From Hoeflea algicola (GTDB lineage: Bacteria; Pseudomonadota; Alphaproteobacteria; Rhizobiales; Rhizobiaceae), in NCBI RefSeq assembly GCF_026619415.1, contig NZ_JAOVZR010000001.1, positions 2,480,001 to 2,544,000 of the forward strand: DNA of 64,000 nucleotides, given 5' to 3'. The notes beneath the pieces are model-generated. The model saw only the letters and a list, made by a program, of their open reading frames with translations. It was not told the origin of the DNA and ran no database searches. The position numbers and the translations under genes were made by a program. Position 1 is the stretch's first letter. Every line of letters starts with the position of its first letter. Shown one piece after another: positions 27,291-36,292 of the stretch.

Positions 27291-28970
27291 TCATTTTGGG
27301 GCGTCTGACAACTCCAACACCTGATCCGCCCACTCAGTCTCCACTGGCCTATGCGATGCGGTCAAGATCGCCGCCTGCGGCAAATGGGTTCTGATCCCGC
27401 AAAGTACAGCCCTCGCGGTCGTATGATCGAGTCCCTCCGTCGGTTCATCAAGCAACAGCAACTTCGGCTTTCGCAACAATGCCCGCGCCAGCACCAGCCG
27501 CCGCGTTTCGCCACCCGACAACCCCTCGCCCCGCGCGCCCAGTTGAAACCCGAGCCCGCCCTTGGCGCGGATCACCGAAGCCAGCGCCACGGCATCGAGC
27601 GCGGCCCAGAGCATCTCTGTCGAGGCTTCGGGATCGGCAAGATGCAAGGCGTCGGCGATCGTGCCGGCCATCAGCGTGCTGCGTTGCGGCACCAGCATGA
27701 CATTTGCGCGCAAGTCTGTCTCAACCCAGTGTTCGAGCGGCGTGCCCGAAAGCAGGATGCGCCCCGATTCGGGTGTCAGCAGATGCGCGATCAACAGCAG
27801 CAGCGTGCTCTTGCCCGAACCGCTTGGTCCCGTGATCGCCAGGCTATGACCCATCTCCAGCGACAACGATACATTTTCCAGCACCGGGCGTAACGCCTCT
27901 GGCCGGTGGAAATTCAAATCCGTAATTGTCAACGCGTCAACATCGCGGCTCCATGCGGTTCCCGAACTCAGCGAGGCAGCCACAGGCGCAGTGTGCGGCG
28001 TATGGATCAAGCCGTCGCCCACCCGTCGTGCAGCAAGCATCATCCGACCGAGATCGGCTGTCGCCCGCCGTAACGGCGCAACGGTCTCCATCAGCGCCAG
28101 CGCCACGAAGAAACCGATTGCCGCGAGGCCGGGGCTGAGATCACCCGATTGTGCCAGCACCATACCCAGCCCCAGCGCGCCGGCCGCTACCAGCGTTCCA
28201 GTGACCGAGAGCAGCAACCCGGCCCGTCGCTCGATCCGGTCCAGCGTGAGCAGGTCTTCTTGCCGCCGCGCATCGGCACCCGCGGCCGATTCTGCCTGAC
28301 CGGCCAGTCTTCCATAGACTGCCAGATCGCTCCGCGCGCCGATCAGGTCGATAAATCGGGTGCGAAACGCTTGTGCGGCAGTTTCTGCCCGACGCGAGGG
28401 CGCGACAGCAGCTCGTGCCGACCAGAAAAACGCGAGACCGGCGCCAGCGAGAAACCCCGACACCACAAGCGACGCAACCCGGATATCAACCAGCCACCAC
28501 AACGCCGCAAATGTCAGCACTTGCGCCAACAACCCCGCACCAATCGGCAGCACCAGCCTGAGCGGCACGCCATCGAGCGCATCGACATCGGCCATCAGCC
28601 GGTTCAGCGCCCGCGCTCCGCGCAATCGCACGGCCTTTTCAAATGGCGCAGCCGCAGTCACCTCGAGCAGCCGAACCCGGATCGACGCCAGCGCCCGCAA
28701 TGTTGCATCGTGGGTCAGGAGTCGTTCGCCATAGCGCGCCGCGGTCCGCCCCAGCGCCAGAAAGCGAACCATCGCCGAGGGCCGGAAAACATCAAAAACC
28801 GCCCCCACGCCGGCAAGCCCGGCAGCAGCTGCTGCGGTAATGAACCAACCCGACAGCCCCAAGAGCCCGACCCCGGCCAGCAGCACCGCCACGCTCAAGG
28901 CCGCGCCACGGATCAGCGCTGTTTTCTGATCCCGCAGCACCAGCAGAAAGATTCGCCACAGCGCGCTCAT
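27291..28970 (-). CDS. cydC: Thiol reductant ABC exporter subunit CydC
   Basis: A 559-aa half-transporter. Six membrane helices occupy about residues 1-310; the ATPase domain has Walker A GPSGSGKST, signature LSGGETRRLVLARAL and Walker B LLLLDEPTEGLD. With CydD it exports glutathione/cysteine to the periplasm, needed for cytochrome bd assembly. The ATG at 28970 overlaps the cydD stop by 4 nt. Confidence 0.92.
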   Translation of the reverse strand: MSALWRIFLLVLRDQKTALIRGAALSVAVLLAGVGLLGLSGWFITAAAAAGLAGVGAVFDVFRPSAMVRFLALGRTAARYGERLLTHDATLRALASIRVRLLEVTAAAPFEKAVRLRGARALNRLMADVDALDGVPLRLVLPIGAGLLAQVLTFAALWWLVDIRVASLVVSGFLAGAGLAFFWSARAAVAPSRRAETAAQAFRTRFIDLIGARSDLAVYGRLAGQAESAAGADARRQEDLLTLDRIERRAGLLLSVTGTLVAAGALGLGMVLAQSGDLSPGLAAIGFFVALALMETVAPLRRATADLGRMMLAARRVGDGLIHTPHTAPVAASLSSGTAWSRDVDALTITDLNFHRPEALRPVLENVSLSLEMGHSLAITGPSGSGKSTLLLLIAHLLTPESGRILLSGTPLEHWVETDLRANVMLVPQRSTLMAGTIADALHLADPEASTEMLWAALDAVALASVIRAKGGLGFQLGARGEGLSGGETRRLVLARALLRKPKLLLLDEPTEGLDHTTARAVLCGIRTHLPQAAILTASHRPVETEWADQVLELSDAPK

Positions 28971-30634
28971 GCCGCACCGCCAATCACAATGGTTCGCTGC
29001 ATCCGCGCGCACAGCGCCGGGTCATGCGTGGCGATCACCAGGCTGCAGCCACGCTGGTTGAGTGTCAGCAATCCCGCCATCACCGCCTCCGCGGTGACGG
29101 CATCGAGATCTGCTGTTGGCTCATCCGCCAGCAGCACATCGGGTTGGGCAAAGATCGCCCGCGCCAGCGTCACCCGGCGCGCTTCCCCGCCCGATAGTCC
29201 GCCACCGGTTTCACCGAGCCGAGCCATGCGACCGCCGGGCAGCCCCTCAACCACGGCATCAACCGAGGCCTCGCGCAACACCGCATCGAGATCACCCGGT
29301 TCGCCAAACCCGATATTGCGGGCAAGGCTTGCATCGAGAAAATGAGGTGCTTGCGGCATCCATCCCAGCCGAGCCCGCCAAGCATCCGCATTTATGGCAT
29401 CAAGCGGTTGCCCGCCAACCAGAATCCGTCCGGTTTCCGGCGCAAGCAGGCCGGCCATCAATTTCAAGAGCGTTGTCTTGCCGGCGCCCGATGGCCCGCT
29501 GAGGGCAACCGTCTCGCCCCGCAGGATTGCAAAATCGGGATAGCGGATCAGCCGCTCACCAATACGTACGGAAACATCGTGCAGTTCGATGCTGGCCTCG
29601 CCTTCAAGCCGCGCCGTTGCCGCGCCACTTCCAATCAGCCGGGGTGGTGCCTCGTTTTCCCATTGGGCAAAGTCAGCCGCCACCGCCAGCGCCGCCGCCT
29701 TGTCGTGCCAGGCCGCCGAAAGATCCCGCATTGGCTGGTAGAAATCGGGTGCCAGCAACAAAAGGAAAATCCCTGCCGCCGGGCTGAGCGTCGCTCCGTA
29801 ACTGCCAAAGGAAATAGCCCCAAGCAGCGTGAAACCGACAAAAACCGCCACCATTGCCACACCGATCGCCGAAAACAGCTCCAGCACCGTCGACGACAGG
29901 AAGGCAATCCGTAACACAGCCATGGTCCGTGCGCGCAGCCGCTCGGCGCCGGCCGCAAAGCTCGAGGTCACGGCTTCACCGGCGTTGAGAAGCCGGATAT
30001 CGACCAGCGCCGAAAGCCGCTCCATCAGCAGATCGTTCAGTGTACCGATTTCAGCCATTTGCCGGGCGCTCGCTTCCTTCGCAGCCAGCCCGATCAGCGC
30101 CATGAACACCGGAATGAGCGGCCCCGACACCAGGAGAACCAGACCCACCGCCCAGGAAAACCAGAAGGCAAGAGCCAGGATCAACAACGGCACCACCATC
30201 ACCCGCGCCCGTGCCGGCCGGTAGCGGGTGACATAGGGCATCAACAGATCGAGTTTTTCGACGGCAAGGGCTGCGACCGATCCCGCCCGCCCACCGCCGG
30301 AGGTTACTGTTTCCCGTTGCAGGATTTGGCCGCGATGCTCAACGACAATCTGGGTGCCCGCAGCAAACAGCAGCTTTTCGGCGCGGTAATTGAGCCCGGC
30401 GCGCAACACACCAAACCCGGCAAATGCCAGCACCGAGACCCAGACTCCGGGCCCGATTGAGCCGGGAAGCAGTCCGGCGATCGCCAGCGCGACGATACCT
30501 GCCTGAAGCGGCCAGACCAGCGCCGAGAACACCGACAACGCAGACGCTGCCCTGACCTGCCTGCTGGCAGACCGCGTCAAGCGCTCAAGCGTGTCTTCGT
30601 CCGGGGTGGATTTTCCACTGTCTGGTCGCGCCAT
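28967..30634 (-). CDS. cydD: Thiol reductant ABC exporter subunit CydD
   Basis: A 555-aa half-transporter, partner of CydC. Membrane helices cover about residues 30-300, followed by an ATPase with GPSGAGKTT (Walker A), LSGGEARRVTLARAI (signature) and VLLADEPTADLD (Walker B). It is the first gene of the cyd cluster; 123 nt separate it from the divergent Rrf2 gene, the likely control region. Confidence 0.92.
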   Translation of the reverse strand: MARPDSGKSTPDEDTLERLTRSASRQVRAASALSVFSALVWPLQAGIVALAIAGLLPGSIGPGVWVSVLAFAGFGVLRAGLNYRAEKLLFAAGTQIVVEHRGQILQRETVTSGGGRAGSVAALAVEKLDLLMPYVTRYRPARARVMVVPLLILALAFWFSWAVGLVLLVSGPLIPVFMALIGLAAKEASARQMAEIGTLNDLLMERLSALVDIRLLNAGEAVTSSFAAGAERLRARTMAVLRIAFLSSTVLELFSAIGVAMVAVFVGFTLLGAISFGSYGATLSPAAGIFLLLLAPDFYQPMRDLSAAWHDKAAALAVAADFAQWENEAPPRLIGSGAATARLEGEASIELHDVSVRIGERLIRYPDFAILRGETVALSGPSGAGKTTLLKLMAGLLAPETGRILVGGQPLDAINADAWRARLGWMPQAPHFLDASLARNIGFGEPGDLDAVLREASVDAVVEGLPGGRMARLGETGGGLSGGEARRVTLARAIFAQPDVLLADEPTADLDAVTAEAVMAGLLTLNQRGCSLVIATHDPALCARMQRTIVIGGAA

Positions 30635-30757
30635 GTCATCCCGCCGGGATTCGTTTCCGATTGCCGGTGGTGATGGGCGGAAAGCTGATCTGAATCAACC
30701 TGCACCCATTCAAACTGCTGCATATTGCCCGCAAATCAAACCGGATCGGATCTCCCC

Positions 30758-31225
30758 ATGCGCCTGACCACACGCACAAGTCTTGCAACCCGTGTCCTGA
30801 TATTCTGCGCCACGCATGAGGGTCAGGTTGTCAAAACCTCGGATATCGCCCGCGCCTATGATGCCTCGAGCCATCATCTCGGCCACGTCATCCACCAATT
30901 GCAGCACCACGGCTATGTCTCCACATTTCGGGGCCGCGCCGGCGGACTCATGCTCAACAAGAAGCCGCACGACATCTCCATTGGCCGGCTGTTCAGGATC
31001 TTTGAAGCAGGCGCGACTGTTACCGGGTGTTTCGCCAGTACCGACAACAGCTGTCCGCTGATCGCCGACTGCCGGCTGCGCGATTTCCTCACGCGGGCGG
31101 TCGAGGCGTTCTATCGCGAGCTAGATCCGATCACCCTTGACGATCTGGTGCGCGACAATTGCGGCCTGGAGACGATCCTGAAGATGGCGCCGGACCGCTC
31201 GGTGCGCTGCCCGTCTGCCGCGTAG
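30758..31225 (+). CDS. Rrf2-family iron-sulfur regulator, NsrR-like
   Basis: A 155-aa winged-helix regulator beginning MRLTTRTSLATRVLIFCA. The DNA-binding helix region reads TSDIARAYDASSHHLGHVI. Three cysteines in CFASTDNSCPLIADC have C-X7-C-X5-C spacing, the same as the [4Fe-4S] ligands of Bacillus NsrR, so it is probably an NO (or oxygen/redox) sensor. It is divergent from cydD, and cytochrome bd is a common NO-stress target, so regulation of cydDCABX is likely. IscR is less likely because its cysteine spacing is different. Confidence 0.82.
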   Translation: MRLTTRTSLATRVLIFCATHEGQVVKTSDIARAYDASSHHLGHVIHQLQHHGYVSTFRGRAGGLMLNKKPHDISIGRLFRIFEAGATVTGCFASTDNSCPLIADCRLRDFLTRAVEAFYRELDPITLDDLVRDNCGLETILKMAPDRSVRCPSAA

Positions 31226-31237
31226 ACCACGGCGACA

Positions 31238-31723
31238 TCACAGGCTTCTTGCCAGTTCCTTCAGTTGGTCGGCTGCCTTGCCCCACCCTTCGTGAAACCC
31301 CATTTCTTCATGTTCCTTGCGCGCTTCGACGGTCCAGTGCAGTGCCCGCGCCGTATAGCGGGTCTGCCCCTCGCCCGTGTCCTCGAAAGTGGTCTCGGCC
31401 ACCATGAAGGCGCGCTCTGAAGGAACCCAGCCGGGGCGAAACGCGTCGGTACTGACTAGCCGCCGGTGCGGCTCAACCGCAAGAAACACCCCGGCATTGT
31501 CAAATTGCTCGCCGTTGGGGCCATTCATCACGGTGAAGAACTCACCGCCCGGACACAGGTCCATCCGCACGTCCGATACATACCAAGGTTTGGGGCAGAA
31601 CCATTGCTTGAGCAGGTCAGGCTCCGCCCAGCACCGCCAGACCTTGGCTACCGGGGCATCGATCAGACGTTCGAGCTTAAGTTCCTTCGCTTCAGCATGG
31701 GCATCACTTTTAGTGGTGGTCAT
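31238..31723 (-). CDS. SRPBCC/AHSA1-type protein
   Basis: A 161-aa protein of the START-like SRPBCC superfamily (Activator of Hsp90 ATPase 1-like). Typical features are LERLIDAPVAKVWRCWAEPD at the N-terminus, PGGEFFTVMNGPNGE in the middle and the C-terminal helix MGFHEGWGKAADQLKELA. The ATG at 31723 has AAGGAGG 8 nt upstream. Such proteins bind hydrophobic ligands; the ligand is unknown. It is the last gene of a TetR-DUF4287-AHSA1 operon. Confidence 0.82.
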   Translation of the reverse strand: MTTTKSDAHAEAKELKLERLIDAPVAKVWRCWAEPDLLKQWFCPKPWYVSDVRMDLCPGGEFFTVMNGPNGEQFDNAGVFLAVEPHRRLVSTDAFRPGWVPSERAFMVAETTFEDTGEGQTRYTARALHWTVEARKEHEEMGFHEGWGKAADQLKELARSL

Positions 31724-31771
31724 CACGGTATCCTCCTTTTCGGTGTTGACGGGGCATGGTGCTCGGCCGGT

Positions 31772-32017
31772 CTAGCTTCGCGCCTTTTTGTCGGCGGCAA
31801 GCGTGTGGGCAACCAGCGCATTGGCGTGGCCATGGCCCATGCCATGTTCGTTCTTCAGCCAGTTAACGCGTTGCATATGAGTTTCTCCGGCCCTGCTTCG
31901 AACCAAAGCGATCCAGTCATCGATCAGGCGCCCATAGGTCTTCTCGATCGACGGAAAATAGGAGGCCGGGCCCTTGGGTGGCGCCGACTTTGGTTCCACA
32001 GGCGTTCTATCAGCCAT
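31772..32017 (-). CDS. DUF4287 small protein
   Basis: An 81-aa cytoplasmic protein. The pattern YFPSIEKTYGRLIDDWIALV followed by NWLKNEHGMGHGHANALVAH is the DUF4287 motif, commonly found beside SRPBCC proteins. AAGGA precedes the ATG. It lies 3 nt after the TetR stop and is surely co-transcribed. Its function is unknown. Confidence 0.8.
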   Translation of the reverse strand: MADRTPVEPKSAPPKGPASYFPSIEKTYGRLIDDWIALVRSRAGETHMQRVNWLKNEHGMGHGHANALVAHTLAADKKARS

Positions 32018-32020
32018 GAC

Positions 32021-32650
32021 TTATCCTTTCCGGTTGCTGACGGTTTCGTTTCCAAACAATTGCTCGACATAGCGGTAGAGGTGATCAAGGCTGTCACTGG
32101 CAAGATCCGCACGACCGCTCGCCTTGGCGAGGATGAAGGCCCCTTGGATCACGGCCTGTGTGTGCAGCGCCAGACTTGAAGCGCTCCAATCCGCGTCGAT
32201 CCCGTGCTCACGCATTGCCGCTTCAATATCGGGCACCAGGGTATCGGCATGGCCAGAAATGCTGGCCCAGCAGGCATCGCGGATCGTTGGGTTGGTATCG
32301 TAGGTTTCCTGCACCATTGTGCCCACCAGGCAGGTAAAATCGGGAATATTGCCCTGCAGGATCGCCTTGCGAAAAGCGATATAGGCAAGCACACGGTCTA
32401 GCGGATCGGCGGGATCGTGAAACGGGGCGGTTTCAAACAGTCCGCCGGTCATTTCGGTCCAGTAATTTGCTGCAGCCACCGCCAGATCCTGCTTGCTGGC
32501 AAAATGATGGAAGAACGCCCCCTTCGTCACCCCAGCAGCCTTGCACAGATCGTCCACCGTGGTGGCCGAGTAGCCCTGGGTACGGATTACCGTCAAAGCC
32601 GCATCAAGCAGTTTTGCCTTTGCATCCGGTTTTGCTGCAACGTTAGCCAT
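32021..32650 (-). CDS. TetR/AcrR-family transcriptional regulator
   Basis: A 209-aa repressor. The N-terminal helix-turn-helix (about residues 10-55) reads YSATTVDDLCKAAGVTKGAFFHHF, the canonical TetR DNA-binding segment. The C-terminal helices form the ligand pocket with no visible ligand signature. The ATG at 32650 has GGAG about 6 nt upstream, so the TTG at 32662 is not needed. A near-perfect operator lies 26 nt upstream, which argues for autoregulation. Confidence 0.87.
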   Translation of the reverse strand: MANVAAKPDAKAKLLDAALTVIRTQGYSATTVDDLCKAAGVTKGAFFHHFASKQDLAVAAANYWTEMTGGLFETAPFHDPADPLDRVLAYIAFRKAILQGNIPDFTCLVGTMVQETYDTNPTIRDACWASISGHADTLVPDIEAAMREHGIDADWSASSLALHTQAVIQGAFILAKASGRADLASDSLDHLYRYVEQLFGNETVSNRKG

Positions 32651-32675
32651 CAGGTTCTCCAATTGCTTGAATTTT

Positions 32676-32697
32676 ACATACCAACCAGTTGGTATGT
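32676..32697. promoter_or_regulatory. TetR operator, ACATACCAAC-N2-GTTGGTATGT
   Basis: A 10-bp perfect inverted repeat with a 2-nt centre (CA), 26 nt before the TetR start. This length and symmetry, and the TACCAAC...GTTGGTA arms, are typical of TetR/AcrR operators. The rest of the gap to recQ shows nothing else. Confidence 0.8.
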
Positions 32698-32889
32698 TGT
32701 CAATGTGTGTGTAGTGTAAGCAATTCTACGACCGTGTTGTGCGAATGGCTGCATCGTCGCGCAAGCGCTGCCTGAGGGCGTGGAAATGCCCTCGCCTGCC
32801 AGCCCGGCTCAACGAATCTGAAAAGGAATTTTCGGGCTCGGCGCCATCGGCCTAACCAACGGACCAGAGCCCGGCACAGGCATCAAAGC

Positions 32890-34749
32890 CTACTTCTGGT
32901 GCGTCCTGATCACGTCGAGAAAAGCATCGCCATAGCGTTCCAGCTTGGATTGTCCGACGCCGGATGTGGCAAGCAACCCCGCGTGGTCTGCCGGGCGGTT
33001 GGTTGCAAAGGCTACCAGTGTCGTATCCGGAAAAATCACATAGGGCGGCACCGACTTCTCCTTGGCGATCGCCATCCGCGCGGCACGAAGCGCCTCGAAC
33101 AGCTCGATATCGGCCTCTTCCAGTGCGGATTTGGCGTTTGTCGAACCGGATGACGCACGGCGTGACGCCTTTCCGGTGGTCGGGCGGTCCTTGCGGAACC
33201 GCACTTCGCGTTCGTGTTTGAATACGGCGCGCGCTTCCGGCTCGAGCTTTAGCGCCCCGAATGCCGTATGATCGACGCTGACCAGGCCGGCGGCGAGAAG
33301 CTGGCGGTAAACCGATTGCCAGGTCTTGGCCGGAATATCCTTGCCGGCGCCAAAAACCGGCATCTCGACATGGCCAAAGCGGGTGGTCTTTTCGTTCTCG
33401 TTGCCGGTCAGCACATCAATCAGATGGCCGGTGCCAAACCGCTCGCCGGTTCGGTAGACCGCCGCCAGCGCTTTGATCGCGGCATCGGTTCCGTCCCAGG
33501 TTTCGACCGGTTTGAGGCAGGTATCACAATTGCCGCAACCGCCTGCATGGGCTTCGCCAAAATGGGCGAGGATCGCCTGCCTGCGGCAGCCCGGGGTTTC
33601 GCAAATCCCCAGCAGCGCATTCAGCTTGGCGCGTTCAACCCGCTTGATATCGTCGCCCGACCCGCCATTGTCGATCATCCGTCCGCGCTGGATGACATCG
33701 GCCATGCCATAGGCCATCCAGGCCACCGAAGGCAGTCCGTCACGCCCGGCGCGCCCGGTTTCCTGATAGTAGGCCTCCACTGACCCTGGCAGGTCGAGAT
33801 GGGCGACATAGCGCACATTCGGCTTGTCGATGCCCATGCCGAAAGCGACGGTGGCGACCATGCACACACCCTCTTCCTTGAGGAACGCATCCTGGTTGTT
33901 ATCGCGCACACCCCGGTCGAGACCGGCATGATAGGCGAGCGCACGGATACCCTGCTTGTTCAGCCATTCGGCGGTGTCTTCAACCTTGGCACGCGACAGA
34001 CAGTAGACGATACCGCTCGCCCCTTCGTGATCCGCCAGGAAACGCAGCAATTGCTGGCGCGGCTGATCACGCTCGACAATCTCGTAGGTGATGTTGGGGC
34101 GATCAAACGAGGTGGTAAAGACCTCACCGGACCGCAGTGCCAACTTGTCGATGATGTCTTCACGGGTATGCGGGTCGGCTGTCGCGGTCAGCGCCATCCG
34201 TGGCACCCCGGGATATTCATCGGCAAGCCGGCCGAGATCCCGGTATTCAGGTCGGAAATCATGCCCCCATTGCGAAACGCAATGCGCCTCGTCGATGGCA
34301 AACAGCGCTATGTTGGCGTTGCCGATCATGTCCTTGAAACCGGGAGTGACGGCACGTTCGGGGGTAACGTAGAGCAGTTCGAGTTCACCTTGGGCGACCG
34401 CCCGGCGAACCTCCATGAATTCCTCGCGGCTCAGCGAGGAATTGAGGGCTGCCGCGCGCACGCCAAGCTGCGTGAGCGCCTCTACCTGGTCGCGCATCAG
34501 TGCGATCAGCGGTGAAATGACAATGCCGACGCCGTTGCGGCACAGGGCCGGAATCTGGAAGCACAGCGACTTGCCGGCGCCGGTCGGAAACAGCACCACG
34601 GCGTCACCGCCCGCCACCACATGGTCGACGACGGCCGCCTGCTTGCCGCGAAATTCAGAATAGCCATAGATCCGCTTGAGGATATCAAGCGGGGCTTCCG
34701 TCCCTTTGTTGTCAATCACGGGGACGATGCGGTTATGTGTCTGCGGCAT
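32890..34749 (-). CDS. recQ: ATP-dependent DNA helicase RecQ
   Basis: A 619-aa 3'-5' helicase for recombination and fork repair. Motif I is [16 protein letters not shown], motif II the DEAH box in [20 protein letters not shown], and motif [13 protein letters not shown] zinc site follows (CETPGCRRQ...GGCGNCDTC), then the RQC winged helix. The C-terminal HRDC domain is seen at about residues 540-615 ([15 protein letters not shown]). All elements of a complete bacterial RecQ are present. It is a stand-alone gene. Confidence 0.96.
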   Translation of the reverse strand: MPQTHNRIVPVIDNKGTEAPLDILKRIYGYSEFRGKQAAVVDHVVAGGDAVVLFPTGAGKSLCFQIPALCRNGVGIVISPLIALMRDQVEALTQLGVRAAALNSSLSREEFMEVRRAVAQGELELLYVTPERAVTPGFKDMIGNANIALFAIDEAHCVSQWGHDFRPEYRDLGRLADEYPGVPRMALTATADPHTREDIIDKLALRSGEVFTTSFDRPNITYEIVERDQPRQQLLRFLADHEGASGIVYCLSRAKVEDTAEWLNKQGIRALAYHAGLDRGVRDNNQDAFLKEEGVCMVATVAFGMGIDKPNVRYVAHLDLPGSVEAYYQETGRAGRDGLPSVAWMAYGMADVIQRGRMIDNGGSGDDIKRVERAKLNALLGICETPGCRRQAILAHFGEAHAGGCGNCDTCLKPVETWDGTDAAIKALAAVYRTGERFGTGHLIDVLTGNENEKTTRFGHVEMPVFGAGKDIPAKTWQSVYRQLLAAGLVSVDHTAFGALKLEPEARAVFKHEREVRFRKDRPTTGKASRRASSGSTNAKSALEEADIELFEALRAARMAIAKEKSVPPYVIFPDTTLVAFATNRPADHAGLLATSGVGQSKLERYGDAFLDVIRTHQK

Positions 34750-34827
34750 GGAATCGCTTTCTTGGGACGGCCTGCACTATGGCACAGGTCCGCCCCTCGC
34801 CGCGAGGCGCAGACAAGCTTTTTGAAG

Positions 34828-35175
34828 TCAGATCGCTGCGACGCAGATGATTTCGACCTTGTATTCCGGCGTCGCCAGCTTGGATTCGCCAGCAGCCCGA
34901 GTCGGTGCATTGCCGGGCGACACCCAGGTGTCCCAGACCGCGTTCATTTCGGCAAAGTCATCCATCGACGCCATCCAGATCGTGGCCTGCAGGATCTTGC
35001 TCTTGTCCGATCCCACTTCGGCCAGCAGCCGCTCGATCTTGGCCAGAATATCCTGGGTCTGGACCGTGACGCTGGCGCCCGGCGTGCCGACCTGGCCGGC
35101 CAGATAGACGGTGTTGCCGTGAATCACGGCCTGGCTCATGCGGGTGCCGGATTCAATACGTTTGATATCGCTCAT
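34828..35175 (-). CDS. RidA-family protein
   Basis: A 115-aa YjgF/RidA-type protein with GNTVYLAGQVGTPG at the N-terminus, the central VQTQDILAKIERLLAEVG and ILQATIWMASMDDFAEMN. RidA proteins hydrolyse enamines/imines released by amine-handling enzymes. The canonical catalytic arginine position appears to be replaced (the C-terminus reads ESKLATPEYKVEI instead of an RxxV pattern), so it may belong to a Rid subfamily without imine deaminase activity. It starts 4 nt after the FAD oxidase gene and ends the ten-gene operon. Confidence 0.82.
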   Translation of the reverse strand: MSDIKRIESGTRMSQAVIHGNTVYLAGQVGTPGASVTVQTQDILAKIERLLAEVGSDKSKILQATIWMASMDDFAEMNAVWDTWVSPGNAPTRAAGESKLATPEYKVEIICVAAI

Positions 35176-35179
35176 GTCA

Positions 35180-36292
35180 TTATCCTTGTTGGGATTGAAT
35201 TGATGTCCGGGCAGGGTCTAGCGCGCCTACCACCTTCGGGTCCAGCGCAGAACGTCGCCCCAGACACAGATCGGCGGCCAGTTGCGATAGCGCCGGTGCG
35301 GTCTGCATACCGTAACCACCCTGCCCCGCAAGCCAGAAAAACCCGTCCACCTCAGGCGCAAAGCCGACTACAGGCGTCCGGTCCGGAGCAAACGTCCGCA
35401 TTCCCGCCCAGGAATGCTCAACGCGCGTCACCGGTATCGTCACTGCCTGCTCGAAACGGTGCAGGCCTTCGGCCAGCACCATGTCATCGACCCAGACATC
35501 ATGCGGTTCAACCGGATCTTCCTCCGCCGGCGAGATCATAAGCTTGCCGGCCTCCGGCTTGGCATACCATTGGTCCGAGGCATTGGCGAACAGCGGCCAG
35601 CGGTTGATGTCATGGCCCACAGGCGCCGGAATCAGCGCCGCCGAACGGCGCAGCGGTTGCAGCCCCACGGCCCGCACCCCGGCCATTTCTGCCAACTGAT
35701 CGGCCCAGCCGCCGGCGACATTGATCACGATCGGTGCACTGAATTCGCCGGCCGGTGTCGTCACCGTCCAGACACCATCACGACGCGCGATCGACTGCAC
35801 TCGCGCATTATTCACGATCCGGCCGCCATGGGCGCGAAGCAAGCGGGCAAAACCCTGCAGCATCCGGTCCACATCTATATCCTGGGCATCCCACTCGATT
35901 GCCGCGGCAGCGATCACATCGGCGCGCAGGATCGGCACCAGTTCCTGCGCCTGCTGCGCTGAAAGCCGCTCGAGGCCGTCGCTGCCATCTAGATAGGCTT
36001 CGTAATGGGGCAGGTCTGCTTCCGTTGCCACCAGCATTTCGCCGCGCGGCGAGAGCAGGCTCGTCTCGGAGACCCCTTCGGGTGCGGCCAGGAACGGCGC
36101 AGAGGCCGCATTCAATGCGCGCAAGGTAGCGTTGCCATAGTTGCGGATGAAGATTGCCGCTGAGCGGCCGGACGAATGATGGCCGATCATCGCCTCGGCT
36201 TCGAGCACTGTGACCGACGCCTCGGGCGCCAACCGAGCGGCTGCGCTGATGCCGGCAATTCCGCCGCCAATAACCAGAATGTCCGTTTTCAT
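35180..36292 (-). CDS. FAD-dependent amine/amino-acid oxidoreductase (DAO family)
   Basis: A 370-aa flavoprotein with the N-terminal dinucleotide motif VIGGGIAGISAAARLA, the second strand VTVLEAEAMIGHHSSGRSA, and the C-terminal FAD motif GFFWLAGQGGYGMQTAPALS. It resembles glycine oxidase/D-amino-acid dehydrogenase-type enzymes that turn amines into imines. The neighbouring RidA could handle the imine. It overlaps the deacetylase gene by 4 nt. The substrate is unknown but probably comes from the imported amine. Confidence 0.85.
   Translation of the reverse strand: MKTDILVIGGGIAGISAAARLAPEASVTVLEAEAMIGHHSSGRSAAIFIRNYGNATLRALNAASAPFLAAPEGVSETSLLSPRGEMLVATEADLPHYEAYLDGSDGLERLSAQQAQELVPILRADVIAAAAIEWDAQDIDVDRMLQGFARLLRAHGGRIVNNARVQSIARRDGVWTVTTPAGEFSAPIVINVAGGWADQLAEMAGVRAVGLQPLRRSAALIPAPVGHDINRWPLFANASDQWYAKPEAGKLMISPAEEDPVEPHDVWVDDMVLAEGLHRFEQAVTIPVTRVEHSWAGMRTFAPDRTPVVGFAPEVDGFFWLAGQGGYGMQTAPALSQLAADLCLGRRSALDPKVVGALDPARTSIQSQQG

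Noticed and set aside
28149..29345. 398-codon plus-strand frame within cydC/cydD
   Set aside because: Arg/Pro/Ser/Gln-rich shadow of two well-defined ABC exporter genes.
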